59,756 nt of DNA from Vibrio fluminensis. Its GTDB lineage: Bacteria > Pseudomonadota > Gammaproteobacteria > Enterobacterales > Vibrionaceae. The position numbers were made by a program, and so were the translations under genes. The notes under the pieces were generated by a model. The model saw only the letters and a list, made by a program, of their open reading frames with translations. It made no database searches and was not told where the DNA came from. Positions 9,186 to 16,134 of this stretch are shown piece by piece (within the stretch, counting starts at the first letter, position 1; each line of letters opens with the position of its first letter). Where the stretch lies: contig NZ_JADILO010000034.1 of assembly GCF_015278125.1 (NCBI RefSeq), forward strand, positions 113-59,868, given 5' to 3'.

Positions 9186-9857
9186 TTAGTTATTCGCACC
9201 AACGATTTTAAATTCTGGGTTAGATGCGGTTAGCTTCTTAACTAAGTAGTTTAATAACACACCGTACATAGGTACAAATAGACCCAAACTGATCACCAGT
9301 TTAAAACAGTAATCAACTAAAGCAATTTCTGTCCAATGCTCAGCCATAAATGGATCTGGGCTTTGGTAGAAGGCAATCGCGAAGAAAGCGATGGTGTCGA
9401 GCGCATTACCAAACAGTGTTGAACACGTTGGTGCAACCCACCACTGCTTCATTTGACGCAGACGGTTGAAGACGTGCACATCCATAATCTGACCAAGTAG
9501 ATAAGCCATAAAGCTTGCCGCGGCAATACGCGCCACAAACAAGTTGAATTCACCTAAGTGTGCAAAACCTTGGAACTGCCCTTCAAAGAACAACACCGAT
9601 AAGCCATACGATACAGCTAGGGCTGGAAGCATCACCAAGAAAATGATTTTACGTGCCAACTGAGCACCAAAAATACGTACGGTGAGGTCAGTTGCCAAGA
9701 AAATAAATGGGAAAGTGAATGCACCCCATGTGGTGTGAAAACCCATGATGGTAAACGGAAGCTGAACTAGGTAGTTACTTGATGCAATGATGATCAAGTG
9801 AAACAAAGCTAGATAGATAAGGGCGTTGCGCTGCTGCGCAGGGGTAAAGTTACTCAT
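9186..9857 (-). CDS. yhhQ: Queuosine precursor transporter (YhhQ/VUT family)
   Basis: Inner-membrane importer of 7-cyano-7-deazaguanine and 7-aminomethyl-7-deazaguanine, precursors of the tRNA base queuosine. The 223-residue protein is hydrophobic with about six membrane spans and closely matches E. coli YhhQ: SSNYLVQLP, GFHTTWGAFTFPFIFLATDL, ILGQ-like and DVHVFNRLRQ segments, and AEHWTEIALVDYCFK. The start at 9857 (MSNFTPAQQ) has an AAAGG ribosome site; 32 upstream in-frame codons are untranslated leader. That leader contains a preQ1-I type riboswitch, which independently supports the function. Confidence 0.93.
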   Translation of the reverse strand: MSNFTPAQQRNALIYLALFHLIIIASSNYLVQLPFTIMGFHTTWGAFTFPFIFLATDLTVRIFGAQLARKIIFLVMLPALAVSYGLSVLFFEGQFQGFAHLGEFNLFVARIAAASFMAYLLGQIMDVHVFNRLRQMKQWWVAPTCSTLFGNALDTIAFFAIAFYQSPDPFMAEHWTEIALVDYCFKLVISLGLFVPMYGVLLNYLVKKLTASNPEFKIVGANN

Positions 9858-9862
9858 GCGAT

Positions 9863-9902
9863 ACCTTTTTAGTTTGGTTTGGGGGTGAGGGAACCCAAAT
9901 CG
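9863..9902 (-). promoter_or_regulatory. preQ1-I type riboswitch controlling yhhQ translation
   Basis: The minus strand reads stem P1 TTTGGG (9894-9899) paired with CCCAAA (9878-9883). A pyrimidine-rich loop TTCCCTCACC (9884-9893) separates them, followed by the A-rich tail CCAAACTAAAAAGG (9864-9877). This is the compact H-type pseudoknot layout of preQ1-I aptamers: 5' stem, loop starting UUC and ending with the ligand-pairing C, 3' stem, A-rich tail. Loop CCU can pair with the tail AGG, which is also the Shine-Dalgarno of yhhQ six bases from its ATG, so ligand binding should block translation. Not confirmed by covariance search. Confidence 0.8.
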
Positions 9903-10010
9903 AATTAACTTAAGTCTTTCGTTAAAGAAATCTCTCAAGTGAACTCTTACCAATAGTGTTAAATAAAACTGCTCTTGCGCCTAATCGAGCGTCAACAAGC
10001 AAGGCGGGCG

Positions 10011-10038
10011 ATTATACATTAACCAAGTTGCGCTGCAA
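10011..10038 (-). promoter_or_regulatory. Probable yhhQ promoter
   Basis: Minus strand: -35 TTGCAG (10033-10038), 16-nt spacer, -10 TATAAT (10011-10016). It would give a leader of about 145 nt ending in the preQ1 aptamer. Confidence 0.65.
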
Positions 10039-10068
10039 GATGGTTTTTAATCACCCAGATAATCTTAA

Positions 10069-10389
10069 TTAGATCAGGTCAAATCCAGTGCTAAATAAAC
10101 CCGCCAAATAATCGAGTTCTTCTTGGTTCGACACTCCAGCTAGCGATTCGATCCAAACACTTTCACTGTAATGTTCCGCTTTAAGGAACAACTGGCAGCC
10201 TTCAAAATCAATCAACCAAGAGTGAATATCTGCATCGCACTGTTTCTCAACAACGGTCGCCGACAACGTTGTCAGCAAGCGTTCACCCAAGGAGGGAAAA
10301 GAGTCAAAATCAAAACTTGGCGCACGCACGATGATTCTTCCCTGCTCCGCTTGATACTCCATCAAGCCAAAATCCGTTTGCTTAACCAT
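10069..10389 (-). CDS. Small conserved protein, probably DUF3630 family
   Basis: A 106-residue acidic cytosolic protein with no signal peptide or membrane segment. The text (SFDFDSFPSLGERLL, WLIDFEGCQLFLKAEHYSES) resembles the uncharacterised DUF3630 family I associate with Vibrio genes next to recQ; the family call is from memory. Its ATG overlaps the last 8 bp of recQ, so it is co-transcribed and probably translationally coupled with recQ. No biochemical role can be stated. Confidence 0.75.
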   Translation of the reverse strand: MVKQTDFGLMEYQAEQGRIIVRAPSFDFDSFPSLGERLLTTLSATVVEKQCDADIHSWLIDFEGCQLFLKAEHYSESVWIESLAGVSNQEELDYLAGLFSTGFDLI

Positions 10390-12220
10390 GGTGAGTAATA
10401 TGCTCCTGAATAAGATCTAAGAATGGGTCAGCATATTTCTCTAACTTACGCTGACCGACACCATTAACGGCTAACATTTCACCGTACGAAGTAGGCAAAA
10501 TTTCCGCCATATCAATCAAGGTCGCATCACTGAATACCACGTACGGTGGTAAGCCATCTTCATCAGCAATCGACTTACGCAGCTTACGCAATTTAGCAAA
10601 TAGCTTCTTATCGTAGTTCTTACTAGTCAGCTTGTCGGATTTCGCTGCTCTGACTGCTGTATCTAATCGTGGCACGGCTAACTCTAAACTCATCTCACCA
10701 CGCAGCAGAGGACGCGCCTCTTCGGTTAGTTGCAATGTCGAATTACGCGTGATGTTTTGAAACAGCATCCCTTTGTGGATCAACTGGCGGAAAATACTCA
10801 CCCAATAATCATGGCTATGATCACGCCCCAAGCCATAGGTGGAGATTTTATCGTGCCCATGCTCACGAATGCGGATGTTCTGCATTCCACGTAGTACTTC
10901 GACTACGTAACCAATACCAAAGCTTTGATTGACGCGGTACACACAAGAGAGGGCTTTTTGTGCTTCTTGGGTGGCGTCGAAATGCTTAGGCGGATCTAGA
11001 CATATATCGCAGTTACCGCAAGGTTTCTCTCGATATTCACCAAAGTAGTTCAACAACACTTGGCGACGACAAGTTTGCGCCTCGGCAAATGCACTCATGG
11101 CATTGAGCTTATGTGCTTCCACTTGCTTTTGTGGACCGTCATCTTTTTCATCTAACATGCGACGCAGCCAGCCAATATCGGCTGGGTCATACAACATTAT
11201 CGCTTCAGCGGGTAAGCCATCACGACCCGCACGCCCCGTCTCTTGGTAGTAGGATTCGATGTTACGTGGGATATCAAAATGCACCACAAAACGCACGTTG
11301 GGTTTGTTGATACCCATACCGAAAGCGACAGTCGCAACCACAATCTGAATATCATCACGCTGAAACGCATCTTGAACATATGCCCGTTCATCGGTATCCA
11401 TACCCGCGTGGTAGCTGGCTGCACGAATGTGGTTGTTGCACAGTTTCTCGGTCAACATCTCAACTTTCTTGCGACTACCACAATAGATGATGCCGCAATT
11501 GCCTTTTTGCGTATCAAGATAGCGAATAATTTGCGAAACAGGTTTGTGCTTTTCAAGCTGAGTGTAACGAATATTCGGGCGGTCAAAACTGCCCAAATAC
11601 TCGTGCGGCTGAGTCAGTTGCAGACGGCTTATGATGTCTTTGCGCGTTGCATCATCCGCGGTTGCAGTCAGTGCCATAAATGGTACGTGCGGAAAATACT
11701 GCTTCAACTGCCCTAGCGCGGCATATTCTGGGCGAAAATCATGACCCCACTGAGAAATACAGTGCGCTTCATCCACGGCTATCATGCTCAACGGCAAGCT
11801 CTCTAGACGCTCAATAAAATCGCGCATCAACACACGCTCAGGCGAAACGTACACCAACTTAAGATTGCCACTGTGCATGCGGTTATAGACAGAAATCAGC
11901 TCTTCTCGCGACATCGTCGAATTAATACATTCTGCCGCAACACCATTGGCTTTTAGCTGATCGACTTGGTCTTTCATCAGTGAAATCAATGGTGAAATAA
12001 CTAAAGTCAGTCCGCTGCGTACCAGTGCCGGAATTTGATAACAAAGCGATTTACCGCCACCGGTAGGCATGATAACTAAACTGTCTCGCCCTTCGATGGC
12101 TAATTCAATCACCTGCTCTTGCCCACTACGAAATTTTTGATAGCCGAACACTTGCTCAAGCACATTTTGTGCAGTGATAAGCGACTGTTCGTCAGATTGG
12201 GCAAGCAATGTTGAGGTCAT
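10382..12220 (-). CDS. recQ: ATP-dependent DNA helicase RecQ
   Basis: 3'-5' DNA helicase of the RecF recombination and replication-fork repair pathway. The 612 residues match the family (E. coli about 609). Walker A MPTGGGKSLCYQ, DEAH in AVDEAHCISQWGHDFR, the TATAD motif and GRAGRDG are followed by the RQC zinc cysteines (CRRQVLLNYFGE, CGNCDIC) and a C-terminal HRDC domain (LPTSYGEMLAVNGVGQ). The start was placed at 12220 (MTSTLL), which has an AGAGAGA ribosome site; an ATG seven codons upstream has none. The following small gene overlaps its stop. Confidence 0.95.
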   Translation of the reverse strand: MTSTLLAQSDEQSLITAQNVLEQVFGYQKFRSGQEQVIELAIEGRDSLVIMPTGGGKSLCYQIPALVRSGLTLVISPLISLMKDQVDQLKANGVAAECINSTMSREELISVYNRMHSGNLKLVYVSPERVLMRDFIERLESLPLSMIAVDEAHCISQWGHDFRPEYAALGQLKQYFPHVPFMALTATADDATRKDIISRLQLTQPHEYLGSFDRPNIRYTQLEKHKPVSQIIRYLDTQKGNCGIIYCGSRKKVEMLTEKLCNNHIRAASYHAGMDTDERAYVQDAFQRDDIQIVVATVAFGMGINKPNVRFVVHFDIPRNIESYYQETGRAGRDGLPAEAIMLYDPADIGWLRRMLDEKDDGPQKQVEAHKLNAMSAFAEAQTCRRQVLLNYFGEYREKPCGNCDICLDPPKHFDATQEAQKALSCVYRVNQSFGIGYVVEVLRGMQNIRIREHGHDKISTYGLGRDHSHDYWVSIFRQLIHKGMLFQNITRNSTLQLTEEARPLLRGEMSLELAVPRLDTAVRAAKSDKLTSKNYDKKLFAKLRKLRKSIADEDGLPPYVVFSDATLIDMAEILPTSYGEMLAVNGVGQRKLEKYADPFLDLIQEHITHHG

Positions 12221-12366
12221 TGAATCTCTCTGTTTTCTCATAATGAGGTTGGGGGCACATTGTAGTGGGGAATGATGGCGAATTAAACTGCAAATGTTAG
12301 GAGAATTCTTAACCGGATCTTATACTGGCAAATCCGTTCCTATCTTATTCAAACAGTGATCTTTGT

Positions 12367-13302
12367 ATGACAACAGAAGAAGAACAACAACGATCGCGCC
12401 AAGGCGTTTTACTGGCTATCAGTGCCTACACCATGTGGGGAATTGCACCGATATACTTCAAAGCCTTAGGTGCTGTCCCAGCGCTAGAAATCCTAAGCCA
12501 TCGTGTCATTTGGTCGTTTTTTTTGCTTGCCGCGTTACTCCATTTTGGTCGCCATTGGCGATCGGTTCGAGACATTTTTTGCGACAAACGCAAGCTAATT
12601 TATTTAACCACATCCGCGATTCTAATTGGGGTTAACTGGCTTATTTTCATTTGGGCGGTCAACGCTAACCATATGTTGGATGCCAGCTTGGGCTATTATA
12701 TTAACCCACTGATCAACGTGTTATTGGGGATGTTATTTCTCGGTGAGCGCTTGCGAAAACTGCAGTGGGTTGCCGTTGCCCTTGCTGCAACCGGGGTGCT
12801 AATTCAACTGATCGCTTTTGGCTCTGTACCATTAGTCGCGATTGCCCTTGCCTGTACTTTTGGCTTTTACGGGCTACTGCGCAAGAAAGTGAGCGTCAAT
12901 GCGCAAACAGGATTGTTTATTGAGACTTTGGTACTGCTACCTGCCGCGCTGATCTATGTATTGTGGATTGCCAATTCAGCCACCTCCGACTTTACCCAAA
13001 ACACAATGAGCCTTAATCTGCTGCTTATCGCTGCGGGCGTCATCACGACCTTACCATTGCTGTGTTTTACGGGTGCCGCAACTCGCTTAAAGCTCTCTAC
13101 TCTCGGCTTTTTCCAATACATCGGTCCAAGCTTAATGTTCCTGCTTGCTGTCGCGGTATATGGCGAGGCATTCTCACTGGATAAAGCGTTAACTTTCGTC
13201 TTTATCTGGGGCGCTTTGGTGGTATTTAGTTTTGACGGTTTACGCAATAGTCGTCGCAACAAGAAAGCAGCTCAAGCACAAAACAGTATGAATCATCGCT
13301 AG
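12367..13302 (+). CDS. rarD: EamA-family transporter RarD
   Basis: Inner-membrane protein of the drug/metabolite transporter superfamily, called RarD after the E. coli chloramphenicol-sensitivity protein; its natural substrate is not established. The 311 residues contain about ten hydrophobic spans in two EamA repeats. The RarD signature region is present (GVLLAISAYTMWGIAPIYFK, IWAVNANHMLDASLGYYINPL, FFQYIGPSLMFLLAV). The tail is short and basic. It is divergent from recQ and ends at its own terminator. Confidence 0.9.
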   Translation: MTTEEEQQRSRQGVLLAISAYTMWGIAPIYFKALGAVPALEILSHRVIWSFFLLAALLHFGRHWRSVRDIFCDKRKLIYLTTSAILIGVNWLIFIWAVNANHMLDASLGYYINPLINVLLGMLFLGERLRKLQWVAVALAATGVLIQLIAFGSVPLVAIALACTFGFYGLLRKKVSVNAQTGLFIETLVLLPAALIYVLWIANSATSDFTQNTMSLNLLLIAAGVITTLPLLCFTGAATRLKLSTLGFFQYIGPSLMFLLAVAVYGEAFSLDKALTFVFIWGALVVFSFDGLRNSRRNKKAAQAQNSMNHR

Positions 13303-13344
13303 CGTCTGATCGTTTTTTACAAGACAAAGCAAACCTTCAACGAT

Positions 13345-13375
13345 AAGCTTGGTGATAATTTCACCAAGCTTTTTT
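13345..13375 (+). terminator. Intrinsic terminator of rarD
   Basis: An AAGCTTGGTGA/TCACCAAGCTT perfect 11-bp stem followed by a T run. The start codon of the next gene lies only a few bases beyond. Confidence 0.88.
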
Positions 13376-13378
13376 ATT

Positions 13379-14176
13379 ATGGAACACGCCAATTATCGCA
13401 ATACCATCAGTGAGTCGATCAATTTGATTGATGCGCGCTATCAGCATTTTAGCTTTCAGCGCCACTATCATCTCGACTTCCATATTGGTTTGATAACTCA
13501 GGGCGAACAAAAGTTTCATCATCAAGGCACTACCCATCACGTCGGGCAAGGACAAGTGGTAATCATGCAGCCTGATGAGCTACATGATGGTCACTCGGTA
13601 TTGGACAGTGGCTACCAAACCAAAGTTTTTTCACTTGATCCACACTGGCTCTCAGAGCTGGCGAATGATAAAGCAAGCGAGCAGGTTGTAACCTTCCGCC
13701 AATCCGTGCTCAGCGAACCGGCTATATTCAAACAGCTTTACCAACTGCACCAATTACTTGCTAACGATAACCTAAGCCAACTTGCGAAAGACTGCCTACC
13801 ACTGGAAGGGTTTGAGCAGCTTTTCAAACACTACGGCTATGGTCAGCCTCCGCAAGTACAAAAATTAGGTACTCAATCAAGCGAGATTCTCAAAGAGTTT
13901 ATTTGGCACCATATCGACCAACCAATTAGGCTCGAACAATTAGCGACTCTATGCGAACTGACCCCAACTCAGTTCCAACGCCACTTTAAAGCTCAAATGG
14001 GTATGACGCCATACGCATGGCTAACTCGCCTGCGTCTCGAATACGCGATGAAACTGTTGCGTGAAGGTCAAAGTGCCACTCAGGTCGCTCACCACGTTGG
14101 TTTCTACGACCACGCCCACTTTACGAAAGCATTCAAAACCAATTTTGGTGTCACCCCAAAACAAGTCGCTCCTTAG
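13379..14176 (+). CDS. AraC-family transcriptional regulator with N-terminal cupin
   Basis: A 265-residue regulator. The N-terminal half is a histidine-rich cupin-type ligand-binding domain (RHYHLDFHIGLITQGEQ, GQGQVVIMQPDELHDG). The C-terminal half has two helix-turn-helix motifs (LEQLATLCELTPTQFQRHFK; ATQVAHHVGFYDHAHFTKAF). The ATG at 13379 is chosen because it directly precedes the domain, but it has no Shine-Dalgarno and sits 4 bp past the rarD terminator. A leaderless start, or an alternative TTG/GTG inside the hairpin, is possible. The exporter gene 120 bp downstream suggests that this regulator controls it, a common AraC/LysE pairing; effector unknown. Confidence 0.85.
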   Translation: MEHANYRNTISESINLIDARYQHFSFQRHYHLDFHIGLITQGEQKFHHQGTTHHVGQGQVVIMQPDELHDGHSVLDSGYQTKVFSLDPHWLSELANDKASEQVVTFRQSVLSEPAIFKQLYQLHQLLANDNLSQLAKDCLPLEGFEQLFKHYGYGQPPQVQKLGTQSSEILKEFIWHHIDQPIRLEQLATLCELTPTQFQRHFKAQMGMTPYAWLTRLRLEYAMKLLREGQSATQVAHHVGFYDHAHFTKAFKTNFGVTPKQVAP

Positions 14177-14296
14177 TATCTCGCAAAATCAGTGATCATA
14201 ATTTACAAGCTTTGCTTACTGTAACGCCCGATAATAACCCCATCTCTATTTACCTAATCAAACAGCAACCCACGTTGCTGATGTAGAAATGTTGTT

Positions 14297-14974
14297 ATGA
14301 ACGAAATTACTATTCTTGCTACCTTGGCGTCGGTTCACTGGATCGCCTTAATGAGTCCCGGTCCTGACTTTGCTTTAGTGGTACAGAACACCACACGCTA
14401 TGGTCGTCAAACCGGACTGTACATCGCACTTGGCCTCTCGTTTGGCATTCTACTGCATTCAATATTTAGCCTGACGGGGGTCAGCTACCTGGTACAGCAG
14501 CACCCTGGATTGTTCGCGATTGTGCAATTGCTTGGTGGTAGCTATTTGCTTTACTTAGGTTTTGGGGCCTTACACGGTTTATGGCAAAGCCGAAATGCTC
14601 CACAAAACCAATCAAACGAGCTCGCAACATCTGGGCACTACTTGTTAGCCAGCAAGCGCCAAGCTTTCTCTCGCGGCTTTGCCACTAACATTCTCAATCC
14701 TAAAGCGTTGGTGTTTTTTGTCAGTCTAATGTCGAGCTTAGTGCCTGTGGGTATGTCTTGGGGTGGAAAAGGCATCGCACTGGTGATTTTGTGGGGATTG
14801 TCATTGGTCTGGTTTTCTCTACTTGCTTGGCTACTTTCCAGCTCTCGACTGCAAAAGAAAATGCAAAATGCAGCAAAATATATCGATGGCGCATGCGGAA
14901 TTATGTTCTCAGTGATTGGTTTTACTATTTTATTTAGCTCTATAGCAGATATCACCACATTGCTAATCGGATAG
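14297..14974 (+). CDS. LysE/RhtB-family amino acid exporter
   Basis: A 225-residue inner-membrane protein with about six hydrophobic spans. It carries the family signature near the N-terminus, SPGPDFALVVQNTTRYGR with a preceding HWIALM, and the NILNPKALVFFVSLMSSLV segment. Members export amino acids or derivatives such as homoserine, threonine, lysine or leucine; which one cannot be read from sequence. The ATG at 14297 has only a weak ribosome site. It is likely controlled by the AraC-type gene upstream. Confidence 0.87.
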   Translation: MNEITILATLASVHWIALMSPGPDFALVVQNTTRYGRQTGLYIALGLSFGILLHSIFSLTGVSYLVQQHPGLFAIVQLLGGSYLLYLGFGALHGLWQSRNAPQNQSNELATSGHYLLASKRQAFSRGFATNILNPKALVFFVSLMSSLVPVGMSWGGKGIALVILWGLSLVWFSLLAWLLSSSRLQKKMQNAAKYIDGACGIMFSVIGFTILFSSIADITTLLIG

Positions 14975-14990
14975 TCGGTCATCGATCAGC

Positions 14991-15028
14991 CCGCATCCTT
15001 GTGCGAGATCTCTTACAAAAGGATGCGG
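14991..15028. promoter_or_regulatory. 10-bp inverted repeat enclosing a GacA/VarA-like box
   Basis: CCGCATCCTT (14991-15000) and AAGGATGCGG (15019-15028) flank an 18-nt loop that reads, on the minus strand, TGTAAG-AGATCT-CGCACA. This matches the first half of the GacA/UvrY/VarA consensus TGTAAG-N6-CTTACA exactly and 4 of 6 positions of the second. It lies about 160 bp upstream of the predicted csrB start, a distance typical for such sites. The hairpin might also act as a weak terminator for the exporter gene. Confidence 0.45.
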
Positions 15029-15141
15029 ATATTTCGTATTGTCGCTCAGATAAAATGACAAATAAAACAATAAGCCATTGTTAAATAACGATTTAATTTA
15101 ATCTCAATCAGATGTTAACAAAGAATATGCGTTTGCAGAGA

Positions 15142-15169
15142 TTGTTCTGATGCGAGAAAAACGTAATAT
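15142..15169 (+). promoter_or_regulatory. Promoter of the first CsrB-family RNA
   Basis: -35 TTGTTC (15142-15147), 16-nt spacer, -10 TAATAT (15164-15169). It predicts a start near 15176. Confidence 0.65.
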
Positions 15170-15175
15170 TAGTCC

Positions 15176-15592
15176 TGTCGGAAGGATACTGACACGGAAC
15201 AGGAAATTACCACGGATTAGGTAGTCTTCAGGAAGAAGAGACGGTTATTCAGGATGAATAGTCGGGCATGGAAAGCAAATTGGACATTGAACGGACGCAA
15301 TAGTGACTAGGATGGTTGCTACTAAGGATGGGAAATGGACACCTCTGGACGAGGCAAGGACTGAACATCAGGATGATGTCATGGACACCGCTCAGGGACC
15401 AAGTGATGAGAGCTAACGAGGATTGTTAGCAGACCAGGATAAGGTCAAGGACACCGCTAGGACGGCGACGAAAGGATTATGCTGAAGGACTACAGCACAC
15501 TATCATGGATTTGATGCATGGAGCACTTTTAGTAGCCGGATTGCTGCGAGTAAGACTATAACCCCGATGGGCTTTTGCCCTCGGGGTTTTTC
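15176..15592 (+). ncRNA. csrB: CsrB-family regulatory RNA (CsrA sponge), copy 1
   Basis: About 415 nt with no coding capacity, containing roughly 28 GGA triplets by hand count, many in AGGAUGA, CAGGA or AAGGA contexts and many in small stem loops. GGA in hairpin loops is the CsrA binding site, so the RNA should titrate CsrA and relieve its translational repression of target mRNAs. A good promoter precedes it, and it ends in a strong intrinsic terminator (CCCCGA-stem, 15562-15592). A VarA-like box lies about 160 bp upstream. Vibrio species encode several such RNAs controlled by VarS/VarA. End points are approximate. Confidence 0.9.
15562..15592 (+). terminator. Terminator of CsrB-family RNA copy 1
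   Basis: An ACCCCGATGGGC/GCCCTCGGGGT stem with a TTTT loop, followed by a T-rich tract. Confidence 0.9.
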
Positions 15593-15600
15593 TTTTTCTT

Positions 15601-15727
15601 CTACCTGCCTATTTCTTGCTGCTGCGTTGTTGGCTGCTTTCTCTCCTCCCATCACATAGCAAACTATGCTCAGGGATGTCGTTCAATTGCCGCCTAGCAT
15701 CAGCTGCAAATAGATTGGTAGGTACGG
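15601..15727. repeat. ERIC-like imperfect palindromic intergenic repeat
   Basis: About 125 bp, bounded by CTACCTGCC and GGTAGGTAC, with a central CATAG-CAAA-CTATG hairpin. Read on the minus strand it ends with text like the ERIC consensus (GTGATGGGAGGAG, GCAGCCAAC, ACGCAGCAGCAA). The central CATCACATAG/CTATG/TCAG core is shared with the repeat near 21440. It lies between the csrB terminator and uvrD. Confidence 0.65.
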
Positions 15728-15739
15728 TATTGCTCAGGG

Positions 15740-16084
15740 GATTCGCTTATTTATCGCCTAACTAAAACTTCCTCTACTTTGAAGTGTCACGTTCTAAGAC
15801 GAGAATAATCGACAAAATTACCTACAAATAAATTAGTAGGCAGCACATCGAATTTTACAGTAGAGCACTACTCAAGCTCCCTATTCGGAATAGCCATCTT
15901 TTGCCACAAACCATTGCTCAATATGATCAGCTAAATCTGTACAGCTAAAAAGTTTTTTGCTCATGACAAGCGAATTAGATCAGTTAAAATCGATCATATT
16001 AAATCATTTAATAACAACAACTTAATTAATACTCATTACTTGATGTACAGCTTTTTGAGCTTTTAGACACCCATAGGCCAAATA
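15740..16084. other. Gene-free AT-rich stretch
   Basis: Nothing convincing is seen here. A 27-codon minus-strand reading frame (15881-15964) lacks a ribosome site and was not accepted as a gene. Confidence 0.5.
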
Positions 16085-16115
16085 CTAAAAAAGCGTGCCA
16101 ATGCACGCCTTTTTA
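16085..16115 (-). terminator. Intrinsic terminator of uvrD
   Basis: GGCGTGCATTGGCACGC hairpin with T runs on the minus strand, 20 bp after the stop. Confidence 0.85.
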
Positions 16116-16134
16116 ATTCAATCATGTCTGCTGA

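Noticed and set aside
15881..15964. 27-codon minus-strand frame starting MSKKLFSC
   Set aside because: Composition is plausible, but there is no ribosome site, promoter or context; too short to accept without conservation data.
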